Shown here: positions 25,451-33,840 of the stretch, piece after piece
How positions within the stretch are numbered: position 1 is the stretch's first letter
Layout: every line of letters starts with the position of its first letter
DNA from: Gemmata palustris
Lineage (GTDB): Bacteria > Planctomycetota > Planctomycetia > Gemmatales > Gemmataceae
Assembly: GCF_017939745.1 (NCBI RefSeq)
Contig: NZ_JAGKQQ010000001.1
Span: 992,001 to 1,056,000 of the forward strand
Direction of reading: 5' to 3'
DNA: 64,000 nt
The notes under the pieces: model-generated
Databases searched by the model: none
Seen by the model: only the letters and a program-made list of their open reading frames with translations
What the model was told of the DNA's origin: nothing
Made by a program: the position numbers and the translations under genes

Positions 25451-26407
25451 ATGACGCGATTCCTCTCCGCGCTCCTGCTCTTAACCCCATTTGCCGCTCT
25501 TCGGGCCGATGAGCCGAAGACCGATCCCTATGACCAATCGAAAGTTCCGCTCGAAGTCGAACCGCCGGCCGACTTTAAGGGGAAGCGAATTCTGATCGTC
25601 GCGGGTCAGGCCAGTCACGGACCGGGCGACCACGAATTCTTCGCAGGAAGCGCGATTCTCATGAATCTGCTCAAACAAACGGATGGTGTGTTCCCGATCA
25701 TGGCCCGCAACGGGTGGCCGAAGAACGAGAAGCTGTTCGACACCGCCGATTGCATCGTGATGTACATGGACGGCGGGGGCGGGCACCCCGCGATCAAGCC
25801 GGAACGCATGAAGATCATCCAGAAACAACTCGATCGCGGGGCGGGGTGGGTCAACATGCACTACGCGGTCGAATACCCGGTGAAGTCCGGTGACCGCGAC
25901 ATCGCGGGTCCGGTGAAAGGCTGGCTGGGCGGTTATTACGAAACCGGGTACTCGATCAACCCGCACTGGGACGCGAACATTCGGAGCTTACCGAAGCACG
26001 AGATCACGCGCGGGGTGAAGCCGTTCACTCTCAACGACGAGTGGTACTTCGGGATGCGCTGGATCGATGACATGAAGGGCGTTACGCCGATTCTGCAGGC
26101 CGTTCCGCCAGAAGATTCGCGGCGCACACCGCACACGAAGGCGCGCAAGGGCGAAATCGAAACGATGGCGTGGGCCTTCGAGCGCGCGAACGCGGGGCGC
26201 AGTTTTGGCTTCACCGGAGGTCACGCGCACCGCAATTGGGGCGATGAGAACTTCCGCCGCGTGGTGGTGAACGCGATCCTTTGGGGTGCGAAGGTCGAAG
26301 TGCCCGAGAAGGGCGCGAAGGTGGACTTCGACCCGGCGGACTTGAACAAGAACCTCGACAAGAAGGGCAAGGAGCCGTTCAAGCCGATCCTTCCGCCGCG
26401 CAAGTAG
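25451..26407 (+). CDS. Exported ThuA-like domain protein
   Basis: A 318-residue protein with a Sec signal peptide (MTRFLSALLLLTPFAALRAD) and a ThuA-type glutamine-amidotransferase-like fold: KRILIVAGQASHGPGDHEF, ADCIVMYMDGGGGHP, then GWVNMHYAVEYP, and late FGFTGGHAHRNWGDENFRR. Such proteins are common in planctomycete carbohydrate-related loci and are often annotated as trehalose-utilisation-like, but the activity is unknown. ATG 25451 is used because it begins a clean signal peptide. The open frame upstream to 24962 overlaps the divergent prenyl-synthase gene and is not coding. It is followed by a cluster of repeats. Confidence 0.85.
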   Translation: MTRFLSALLLLTPFAALRADEPKTDPYDQSKVPLEVEPPADFKGKRILIVAGQASHGPGDHEFFAGSAILMNLLKQTDGVFPIMARNGWPKNEKLFDTADCIVMYMDGGGGHPAIKPERMKIIQKQLDRGAGWVNMHYAVEYPVKSGDRDIAGPVKGWLGGYYETGYSINPHWDANIRSLPKHEITRGVKPFTLNDEWYFGMRWIDDMKGVTPILQAVPPEDSRRTPHTKARKGEIETMAWAFERANAGRSFGFTGGHAHRNWGDENFRRVVVNAILWGAKVEVPEKGAKVDFDPADLNKNLDKKGKEPFKPILPPRK

Positions 26408-26417
26408 GGTGGGGTAA

Positions 26418-26710
26418 GCACAGGGCTTCCGCCCTGTGCTACGAACGCCGGCCCCTCCGGGGCGGAAAGGCATTGGGGATTGGTCCCCGTCCCAGGTTCA
26501 CAGGGCTTCTGCTACGAACGCCGGCCCCTCCGGGGCGAAGACAGAGAACCATCTGCTGCCCGGTCGCTTTCATCTCGTTCTCGATGCGGCAATGAAGGCC
26601 AATGTGTTTCCGCCCCGGAGGGGCCGGCGTTCGTAGCACAGGGCTTCCGCCCTGTGCGCTCTATGCTGGCTGTGGTGGGCCTTCGGCTCGCGGAGCCTCG
26701 CCTTGACCCA
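26418..26710. repeat. Cluster of palindromic CTACGAACGCCGGCCCC repeats
   Basis: Copy 1 (26418-26464) and a copy with a shortened first hairpin (26499-26540) read CTACGAACGCCGGCCCCTCC in one direction. Copy 3 (26611-26658) is inverted. Each has a GGGCTTCCGCCC-type hairpin and a GGCCCCTCCGGGGC-type hairpin. A further GC-rich unit with GGGCCTTCGGCTCGCGGAGC (26676-26710) overlaps the end of the cyclase-like gene. The outer copies face each other, so the whole interval could fold back on itself. Confidence 0.88.
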
Positions 26711-28523
26711 CCCTACAAGCAACACCGAGCGCCGCGACGGTGAAGATGAGCGGGTACAGTTTCTCGAAGTACCACAGCTTCGCGAAGTAGAACCCGATCG
26801 GGCTGGCGTCGCGGAACCGGCCCGATTCGACCGCGTCCACGAGCCACGCGACCCCGCGCTGAACGGCGTCACCGGGCGCCAGGGCGAGCAACACTTCCAC
26901 TGCGAGCGCCGTTTCCTCCGCGCTCGACGGGCAATCCTTTGCCCCGCCCCACCCGCCGTCCGCGTTCTGCACGGACAGCAGGAACTCGACCCCGCGCCGG
27001 CACTCCGGCGAATCTTTTAGTTCCAAATCGCGGTACGCAGCGAGTACGCGCGCGGTGCCGTACACGGGGTTGGTGTCGTCGGGAGCGTGCTGGTTGCCGA
27101 ACCACAGCGGCAACCATGATCCGTCGGGGCGCTGTTGCTTGGTGAGGTAGGCAAGGCCGCGAGAGACCGTCGCGTGGTACTGTTTCCAGGTCAAACCTAA
27201 GTGAGCAATGAGAAATTGATACTTGCTCTCTGGTTTGCCGATCCAGCCGCGAGGGTCATCTTTAAAACGCTTGGACCAAACTGCGAGCGCACGAAGGGCA
27301 TGTGCTGTTAAATCCGCGCCGCTGCGATCGAACGGGAGCGTGCCCCACCCCCGACAAAACGTCGGCCACCCGCCGTCGGAGTTTTGTAATCGAATGACCC
27401 AGCCGACGCTCTCCGTGGGATAGTGACTGTAACCGAGGTGGTAGAGCGCCAGAATTGCTCCGGGCGTATCGTCGCAGTCAGGAACTCCGCCGGGGAGATC
27501 GGTCCACGCCCAACCTCCGGGGTCGGCCCCAGTGTACGGGTGCCTCACTCGGTACTGTTGGCCCATTAGCCAGTCCCAGAGTGAGCCGCCTTCCCACTTT
27601 GGAGGAGCCGGTATCGACGCTGCATCGCCAACCGCAACGAGCGCGTTTACAGAGAGCGTCGTGACCCACGTCGCGAGGTTCGTATCAATCGGCCAGCTTC
27701 CGTCGGGGCGCACCGAGTTCACGATGAACCGCACGCCCTCATCGATCACTTGCTTTTCGGAATCGGTGCGCTTGCGGCGCATAGAGGCGAGTGCCATCAC
27801 GACGAAGCTCGTCAGCGGTGTGGCTTCCAAATACCCACCGGTCGTCGGCTGAATGCGACGCAGTACGTTCAGGGTGCGATTTCGGACGAACCGGCGCACG
27901 GCGTTGCGGATCGGGTTGCGCGAGCGCCGGTGGTGGTGGATACACTGACCGATCGCGATGAGAGCGGGAAGGGCGTAGCTCACCACCGGCATCTTCGCGA
28001 ACCGGTACCAGCTCTGCGGTAAATATGCCGCTTCAAACGGCAGCCGGGGCACTTTGTCCCAGGAAACCAACTTCGCCAGTGCGCATGTCATCAGGATCGG
28101 CACCGAGAACGTGTGATCTTTGCCGTAACGGTGGCGGATCGCGGCGGCCCGGCGCGCGGGAAGGGCACCGGCCCTCAGCGTGAGAAACTCTTCCACGCGC
28201 CGGATCGTCTCGCCCTGTTCCTTTTCCCCGGCCAACTTGAACGCGGCCCGGCACAACATCGTCGTCGAGATGTTCGAGAAACTCTTAACCGTGTCGCCCC
28301 ACCCGCCGTCCGCGTTCTGGTGGTCCGCGAGCCACTTCAGGCCGGCATCAATGCGCGCGCGGTGCTCGAACGGGTTCACGAGGTGCAGCGCCATCACCGC
28401 GGTCGCGGTCGAGAGCGCGGACGTCGAAAGTTCGCCGACCCAGTGACCTTCCGGCACGCGCTCCGCGAGGAGCGCGTCGCGTGCGGTGACGTATGCGGCG
28501 CGGAGGCGGTCCGGGGGAATCAT
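26661..28523 (-). CDS. Squalene-hopene-cyclase-like (class II terpene cyclase) protein
   Basis: A 620-residue alpha-alpha barrel protein with multiple QW-type repeats (QNADGGWGDT, RPDGSWPIDTN, QNSDGGWPTF, RPDGSWLPLW, QNADGGWGG). The class II protonation motif is present as DCDDT (PDCDDTPGAIL), so acid-initiated cyclisation of a squalene-like or prenyl substrate is plausible. The length is close to bacterial squalene-hopene cyclases, but several spacings differ, so the substrate is open. ATG 28523 is preferred to the upstream frame to 28592. The last 15 residues (GQGEAPRAEGPPQPA) are encoded by repeat DNA. It sits near the prenyl synthase fusion, which could supply a precursor. Confidence 0.85.
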   Translation of the reverse strand: MIPPDRLRAAYVTARDALLAERVPEGHWVGELSTSALSTATAVMALHLVNPFEHRARIDAGLKWLADHQNADGGWGDTVKSFSNISTTMLCRAAFKLAGEKEQGETIRRVEEFLTLRAGALPARRAAAIRHRYGKDHTFSVPILMTCALAKLVSWDKVPRLPFEAAYLPQSWYRFAKMPVVSYALPALIAIGQCIHHHRRSRNPIRNAVRRFVRNRTLNVLRRIQPTTGGYLEATPLTSFVVMALASMRRKRTDSEKQVIDEGVRFIVNSVRPDGSWPIDTNLATWVTTLSVNALVAVGDAASIPAPPKWEGGSLWDWLMGQQYRVRHPYTGADPGGWAWTDLPGGVPDCDDTPGAILALYHLGYSHYPTESVGWVIRLQNSDGGWPTFCRGWGTLPFDRSGADLTAHALRALAVWSKRFKDDPRGWIGKPESKYQFLIAHLGLTWKQYHATVSRGLAYLTKQQRPDGSWLPLWFGNQHAPDDTNPVYGTARVLAAYRDLELKDSPECRRGVEFLLSVQNADGGWGGAKDCPSSAEETALAVEVLLALAPGDAVQRGVAWLVDAVESGRFRDASPIGFYFAKLWYFEKLYPLIFTVAALGVACRVGQGEAPRAEGPPQPA

Positions 28524-28664
28524 GCAATATCCATTCGATTCAAACGGGCAGGGCGGCTGCGTTGATCGTGAGGGGATGAACAATCCTCGCACGTTGATGG
28601 TGCCCGTGTCCGCGATTCATCCTATGAAGGTGGCTTCCCACTCCTTCGCGGCTCACTGAACCGG

Positions 28665-29615
28665 CTAGCGCGAGCCCAGTTCGCGCTCGGCCGCAGTGAC
28701 CGCTTCGCGCATGAGTTCGGGAAGGGACGCGACCAGCCGCTCCAACCGCGCCCCGGTCCACCCCGCGAACAAGCCGGGGAGACGCGGGTTCGTTTTCGGA
28801 TCGTAATTCTCGGCGGTTCCGCCGCAGCGCAGGTGGTTGGCCATGTGATCGGCCGCGGCCACGAGAGCGACGAGGCGCGGACCCTCGCCGGGTGCGCGCG
28901 GGGTGTGGTGGTGCCGGATCACTTCGACCAGTTCCGGCGGCAAGTTACTCAGTTCGGCGAACCACCCGCCCAGCGCGCAGTGGTCGGCCCCGATCGCCGC
29001 GCGCTCGCGCGCGAGCACGTCGCCCTCTTCCCGGAAGTCCATGACGTCCGCGAGCGCGAGGCACTCCGGGTCGGCCAGAGCGATCAGGACGCGCCCGAGG
29101 TCGTGGAGCAACCCGGCCGAATACTCTTCCCCGTGGAACCCGAGGCGGTGCGTGCGGTTGAGTTGCGCGCAGATGGACGCGGTGACGAAGCCGTGGTGCC
29201 ACAGCGCTTGGCGCTGGGGTTCGCCCGCTGCGGCCCGCCCGCGGAGCCGTCCCCGCAGCCCGATCGCGGTGACCATGCTTTTGCACGTCCACAGCCCGAG
29301 CCGGACCACTGCTTGATCGAGGCGGATCGTCGGTGCGCCGCCGGCGAAAAGTGCGCTGTTCGCGACGCGCAACAAGCCGGTCGCCAGGGCCGCGTCCTCC
29401 CGAATCAGGTCGGCGATGGCGGCCAGCGAGACATCGGGGTCTTCCATCAGCGCGAGCGCCCGCGTGGCCGTGACCGGCAGCGGCGGCATGTCGTCCACGA
29501 GTCGGCGGATCTGGGTTTCGAGCCGCCCGGCGCGCTCCGCGGCCGACGGCGCTGCGGGCGCGGTCGACGCGAACATCGAGCGCAGCGCGTCGGAGAATCG
29601 CTTCAGAAGTGCCAC
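28665..29615 (-). CDS. HDOD domain signalling protein
   Basis: A 316-residue protein with an HDOD domain from about 35 to 240: MPPLPVTATRALALMEDPDV, IREDAALATGLLRVANSALF, and the HD pair in GLLHDLGRVLI. These are HD-like domains without the full phosphodiesterase motif and are used in bacterial signal transduction. There is no attached GGDEF or EAL domain. GTG 29615 is chosen; the open frame to 29750 overlaps the ferredoxin-like gene. It lies 40 bases after the ferredoxin-like gene on the same strand, so it probably shares the NYN-ferredoxin transcript. Its partner is unknown. Confidence 0.87.
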   Translation of the reverse strand: MALLKRFSDALRSMFASTAPAAPSAAERAGRLETQIRRLVDDMPPLPVTATRALALMEDPDVSLAAIADLIREDAALATGLLRVANSALFAGGAPTIRLDQAVVRLGLWTCKSMVTAIGLRGRLRGRAAAGEPQRQALWHHGFVTASICAQLNRTHRLGFHGEEYSAGLLHDLGRVLIALADPECLALADVMDFREEGDVLARERAAIGADHCALGGWFAELSNLPPELVEVIRHHHTPRAPGEGPRLVALVAAADHMANHLRCGGTAENYDPKTNPRLPGLFAGWTGARLERLVASLPELMREAVTAAERELGSR

Positions 29616-29655
29616 ACCGGCCCCTTGTTGCGGCAGGTATGCAGGAGGCGCTCGG

Positions 29656-30711
29656 TCACAGCCCCAGGTTGTCCAGGTCGTCCACGAGTCGGTCCAGGTC
29701 GTCCTTCGGTCCCGCGGGCTTGTCCGCTTGGCGCTTCGGCATGCCCACACTCGCGCCGACCGCGTCGCGTCCGTCGTTCACCAGTTCCCGGTCGCGCTCC
29801 TGAACGGCCGCACTCAGGGCGTCGCCCATGTCGCCGCCGAACAGCCGGCTCAGGTCGATCTTCAACCCGCCGACCGCGGCGCCCGTTTCCGCGCCGGCGA
29901 TCGCGGGCGACTTGTACTCGGGGAAGATGATCGCCTGTTGCGGGCACACGCGGCTGCACGCGGGGCAGCCCTTCTTGCACTGGTCCTGGTTCTCCACCAG
30001 GATGCGCTCGATGGAATCGACCCCATAAACCCCGAACAGACAGAAGTCGAGGCACTCCAGGCAGTTCGTACACCGGCTGTAGTCGATGACCGGGTACCAC
30101 CGGCGCCCCGCGGGCGCGAGCATCGCCTCGGGCGTGAACGCGCGCTGGGCGGGCGGCAGTTCCGGTTCGGGCTTCGAGAGCGAGAGCCCGAGTTGCAGGA
30201 TCGCGGGGCTGCTTACGGCCTTCGCTCGCGCTTTGGTCTCGCGCCGATCGCGGCACTCCGCGGTGACGCGCTTGATCTCCGCGACGAACGCCTCGTGCTT
30301 GTTCGAGTCCCGCAAATCGAGCGTATAAATGTGCCGGTCGGGGATCTCCCCGCTCGGGCCGATCGCTTCGGGCTTCTCGACCGGTGTGTCGGTTTCCGCC
30401 TCGTCGTCGTCCTCGTCGGCCGGCGGTTTCAGTTGCGTTTCGCCGAAGTGCCCCTTGATGCCGTCGCGGTCGAGCAGCCAGAACGCGGCGCGGGGGTACA
30501 ACCACGACAGCACGACCATGTCGCCTTTGACGCCCCCGAGGAAGAGGCGCCCGCTGTGGTCGGGACCGAGGTCATACAGGTTGGGAACGACCGAGACTTC
30601 CAAATCCGGTTCGAGTAGGAGCGCTGCGACAACGCTCTCCTCGAGCGCCCGCTTCGCCGGGTGCTTCCCCGGCGCTTGCGAGAGAACGACGGTAACGCGC
30701 GAACGACTCAT
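29656..30711 (-). CDS. Ferredoxin-like protein with two 4Fe-4S motifs and a novel N-terminal domain
   Basis: The 351-residue product has three parts. Residues 1-95 form an alpha/beta domain I do not recognise (VTVVLSQAPGKHPAKRALEE, then GDMVVLSWLYPRAAFWLLD). An acidic/variable linker follows. A bis-cluster ferredoxin domain at about 205-262 has C214, C217, C220 and C224 (CTNCLECLDFC) and C245, C249, C252 and C256 (CKKGCPACSRVCP). The C-terminus is polar. It should carry two [4Fe-4S] clusters for electron transfer. Its ATG overlaps the stop of the NYN gene as ATGA, indicating translational coupling and a shared role. Confidence 0.88.
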   Translation of the reverse strand: MSRSRVTVVLSQAPGKHPAKRALEESVVAALLLEPDLEVSVVPNLYDLGPDHSGRLFLGGVKGDMVVLSWLYPRAAFWLLDRDGIKGHFGETQLKPPADEDDDEAETDTPVEKPEAIGPSGEIPDRHIYTLDLRDSNKHEAFVAEIKRVTAECRDRRETKARAKAVSSPAILQLGLSLSKPEPELPPAQRAFTPEAMLAPAGRRWYPVIDYSRCTNCLECLDFCLFGVYGVDSIERILVENQDQCKKGCPACSRVCPQQAIIFPEYKSPAIAGAETGAAVGGLKIDLSRLFGGDMGDALSAAVQERDRELVNDGRDAVGASVGMPKRQADKPAGPKDDLDRLVDDLDNLGL

Positions 30712-33011
30712 GCGGACTCCGGTGGCAATGGCGGCAGCGGTAATAGAGCGGACGGTGGTTGGGGGGGAGGTGTTATCTTATCGGCCGGCGCGAGCATTTC
30801 AGTGGACGGGTGCGGCGGCGATGATCCCCCGGTGAGGCGCTCGGTCACGCGCTCGGCCCCGAACTCCAGGTCCGGGAAGAGCACGTCGTCGGGCACCCAG
30901 TCCGCGACCGGGACGATTTCCGGCACCTCGGGCGCGCCTCCGCCCTCGATCAAAGGAGCGAACACGACCAGTTCCGGCTCCGACGGCACGGGCAGCAGAA
31001 CGGAGGGGGCGGGCGCGGGCGGTTCGGCGGCGGGGAACACACGCACGGCCGGCTCGACGACCGCTGCGACCGCCTCACTGGTGATCGCCGATACGTCAAC
31101 GACCTCGGACGTCGGGGCTTCAGAAACTCCCGGGGCCAGTTCCAACACGGCCTCGGAGTCAGTTGTGGTCGGCGCGTGTTCGAGTATTGCGCCGTCGAAG
31201 GCGAACGGATCGGCGCCGGGTGCCAGTTCTGCGTCTTGTTGCTCGGTTTCGTTGGCGGGTTCGACGGTACCGAGTTCGACAGTTTCCTCCGCGCTCGCAG
31301 CGGGCTCCGGAATCAGCACCAACTCGTCATCGTCGGGCGCCTGGTACATGCTCAAGATCGTGTTGGCGATCTCGGGAAGCAGTTCATTGGTGAACGGCCC
31401 CGCTTCGATCGCCGCGACGAACGTGTCCGGCCGCACCGGTTCGGCGAGCCCCTTTTCTTCCAACCGGATCGCGAGCAGTTTGAGCATGATCCCCAGTACG
31501 GCCCAGCGGATGTGGCCCGGTTCCGTGACGTCGGGGTGGAGCGTGACGCGCTCGCCATCTTCTAGAATCGCGTGCGAGAGCCCGAGTACGGCGAACGCGC
31601 GGCGCACGTGCGACCGATAGTTGTCGAGGCACATTTCCTCTTCGGCCGCGTAGAGGCGTTCGAGGAACTGCCCGCGCTGGAGTGCTCCGGCGCCGCCCGT
31701 TCCGGGGAAGAGTGCGGTGAACGTGTCCGCGCACACGCGCTCGACCGACGGCCAGGGCGTGTGATGAACGCGCATGTGCTCCGTGTCGGTACCCTTCGTT
31801 CCGCCCTTCTGGAGCAACTTCCGGTACCCGTCCGGTGTGTGAACGTCGTCCGCGCGCGCGGGTGGTTTGGGTGATGCGCCCAAACTTGTGGTGGGGGGAG
31901 CGAGTTCCGGCTCCGCGAGCGCCTGAGTGACCTCGGCTGTCACCTGCTCGGCTGCGGGGCCGGGGTCGAACATCGCCGCGACCGCCTCGGCGCGGATCGG
32001 CCCCTTCACCCCGTTCTCGGAGAGCCGACAATTCAACACGTACACGACGTACCGGAGCAGTTTCCGCCGGATCTGTTCGCCGGTCGTTTCCGGCGACAGC
32101 ACGTAGACACCGCCCGGGACCGATGGCACCGGGAGCGAACAGCGGACGGCGGAGTGGACCAGCGCGACATGGGACGCGAGATCGGGAACGTCCGTTGCGC
32201 GGGCGGCGGTCTGGAGCCGGGACATGAGGTCCATTGAGGTCGCGGGACTGCCGGTCGGGGGCGCGAGCGCGGGAACGACCGCGTCGCACACCCAGACGAG
32301 GGACTCCCACGGGACGGTCAGTACGCGGGCCTCGTTCGCGTCCGCGCGCCCGCTCGCGAGCAGGTGCTTGTAGTGCCCAGCCGTGTGCGGTTCCGGCGTT
32401 TGGGGCAGCGCCAGTCGCTCGACCGGCACTGCTCGCGTACCCGATGCGGACCGCGAGGAGCTTTTGAACCCGTTGGTACCGTTGACTTTGGTTACCTGAT
32501 CGGCCCCGCGCCCGAGGCTCTCGAACAGCTCGAACTTGTCCGCGAACCGTTGAATCAAATCGTTGGTCGCCCCGGTAACCGCGATCACCGAGACCGTGTG
32601 CCCGCGGCGCTTCAGTTCCAGAATCACCGGGATGAAGTCCGCGTCGCCGGAAACGAGGACGAAGTGTTCGACCGGGGCGCCGGCCCCGAGCAGTGCGACC
32701 GCGTCCATCGCGAGCTTCATGTCGGCGGCGTTCTTATTCGCGGACTTCCCGGACAGGCGGAACACCTGGACCGGCTCGACGCCCTGGCGCATCAAATCCT
32801 GCGGCTCCACGCGGAGCGATTCAAAGTCCGCGTAGGCGCGCCGGACCGCGAACGGGAGCCCGGCCATGCGGTGCGCGTGCCGCACCAGGTTTTTCAGGTC
32901 CTCGGCGAACGACGGGCGCTCCTCGACCCGGATGCCCCTGTTGTTGAAGTAGTCGATCCGGCTCAGGTAGAAGTTTTCAAGATCTATCAATAGTACGGCT
33001 GATGGCTTCAT
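30708..33011 (-). CDS. NYN-domain (DUF88/LabA-like) protein with duplicated C-terminal modules
   Basis: Residues 1-165 form a NYN/PIN-like ribonuclease fold with the expected acidic residues D10 (VLLIDLENFY), D97 (NKNAADMKLAMDA), and D123 and D125 (VSGDADFIPVI). The remainder holds two similar modules at about 213-350 and 396-540. Both open Y-x2-LL with PW-x-S-x3-VC (ending VWVCDAV and ERVCADT) and close with RL-x-E-x-G and AAMFDPGP / AAIEAGPF. An acidic, proline-rich tail of some 220 residues ends the protein. The duplicated modules may be winged-helix-like RNA-binding units, which is inference. The stop overlaps the ferredoxin-like start. ATG 33011 gives 767 residues; upstream frame content is not coding. 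Confidence 0.85.
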   Translation of the reverse strand: MKPSAVLLIDLENFYLSRIDYFNNRGIRVEERPSFAEDLKNLVRHAHRMAGLPFAVRRAYADFESLRVEPQDLMRQGVEPVQVFRLSGKSANKNAADMKLAMDAVALLGAGAPVEHFVLVSGDADFIPVILELKRRGHTVSVIAVTGATNDLIQRFADKFELFESLGRGADQVTKVNGTNGFKSSSRSASGTRAVPVERLALPQTPEPHTAGHYKHLLASGRADANEARVLTVPWESLVWVCDAVVPALAPPTGSPATSMDLMSRLQTAARATDVPDLASHVALVHSAVRCSLPVPSVPGGVYVLSPETTGEQIRRKLLRYVVYVLNCRLSENGVKGPIRAEAVAAMFDPGPAAEQVTAEVTQALAEPELAPPTTSLGASPKPPARADDVHTPDGYRKLLQKGGTKGTDTEHMRVHHTPWPSVERVCADTFTALFPGTGGAGALQRGQFLERLYAAEEEMCLDNYRSHVRRAFAVLGLSHAILEDGERVTLHPDVTEPGHIRWAVLGIMLKLLAIRLEEKGLAEPVRPDTFVAAIEAGPFTNELLPEIANTILSMYQAPDDDELVLIPEPAASAEETVELGTVEPANETEQQDAELAPGADPFAFDGAILEHAPTTTDSEAVLELAPGVSEAPTSEVVDVSAITSEAVAAVVEPAVRVFPAAEPPAPAPSVLLPVPSEPELVVFAPLIEGGGAPEVPEIVPVADWVPDDVLFPDLEFGAERVTERLTGGSSPPHPSTEMLAPADKITPPPQPPSALLPLPPLPPESA

Positions 33012-33075
33012 GGGCGCCTCGTCCGTCAGGTGATCTGGGTAGATCGTAACACCCGCCGGGGCGCGGAACAACCAA

Positions 33076-33540
33076 TCAGTCGGCGCTCGCGTTGATCTGC
33101 CCCTTGAGTACCCTCTGGGTCGTTTCCCAGCCCGCTTCCAGGTGGGCGAAATAGGCGCCCGCGTCGAGCGTGTCGGCCGGGTCGCCGACGAGTTCAAAGA
33201 GCCACCCGCGCCCGTAATTGTCGAGGTTGATCGTCCCGGGATCTTCCAAGAGCGCGGCATTGAACCTCACGATCCGGCCCGCGACCGGTGCGTACAGCCC
33301 GGAGGTGGCCTTCTGCGTCTCGATGAACCCGATCTCCTGCTTCGCGGTCACGAGCCCCGGTTCGATTCGCCATTCGAGGAAGTACACGTCCTGCATGAGC
33401 CGCACCGCGTAGGCGGTGAACCCGAAGGCGTGGACCCCGTCCCCACCGGGCCGGCACCACATGTGGTTCTTGCAGTAGCGCAGGTCGCCCGGCACCGGGG
33501 CCGGGTGCTTGCCCATCATGAACGTGAGCGGTTCGGACAT
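33076..33540 (-). CDS. Glycine-cleavage H-like lipoyl carrier protein
   Basis: A 154-residue protein resembling GcvH: an N-terminal beta region (HMWCRPGGDGVHAFGFTAYA) and the lipoylation loop GFIETQKATSGLYAPVAGRI with candidate lipoyl-lysine K77, then GTINLDNYGRGWLFEL. The loop differs from the usual ES-V-K-A-x-S-D-V form, and no gcvT or gcvP is in the window. It could be a divergent H protein or a lipoate-binding protein used elsewhere, as in sulfur-oxidation Hdr-like systems. It lies 64 bases upstream of the NYN gene on the same strand and downstream of the HemN-like gene, separated from it by a repeat. Confidence 0.82.
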   Translation of the reverse strand: MSEPLTFMMGKHPAPVPGDLRYCKNHMWCRPGGDGVHAFGFTAYAVRLMQDVYFLEWRIEPGLVTAKQEIGFIETQKATSGLYAPVAGRIVRFNAALLEDPGTINLDNYGRGWLFELVGDPADTLDAGAYFAHLEAGWETTQRVLKGQINASAD

Positions 33541-33620
33541 GAGGCGCTTCACCGAGGGAGCGGAACAACTGGAAGTGGGAGAGGAAGTCAGGCACGAATA
33601 ACACAGATCAGAAAGACGGA

Positions 33621-33780
33621 TTGGCCACAAAAAAGCACAAAGGGCACAAAAGAAAACAGAGGACAGAGAGCAGGATAAATCCCATCAGAGCTAAATTCCC
33701 AAATCGTTTTCTGATTCCTATTCTCTCTGCTTTCTACATCTCGGTCTTCTTTTGTGCCCTTTGTGCTTTTTTGTGGCCAA
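33621..33780. repeat. Large inverted repeat with AAAGGGCACAAAAGAA arms
   Basis: The arm at 33621-33654 (TTGGCCACAAAAAAGCACAA, then AGGGCACAAAAGAA) is the reverse complement of 33747-33780. Similarity continues with mismatches for about eight bases outside. The 92-base interior is AT-rich. The element sits between the HemN-like and GcvH-like genes and is AT-rich compared with both, so it looks inserted. It may also act as a terminator for the HemN-like transcript. Confidence 0.9.
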
Positions 33781-33840
33781 TCCGCCTTCTGCTTGATCCG
33801 CGTTATCTGCGTTTATCCGCGGCGCTCTTACTTTTGGCGC

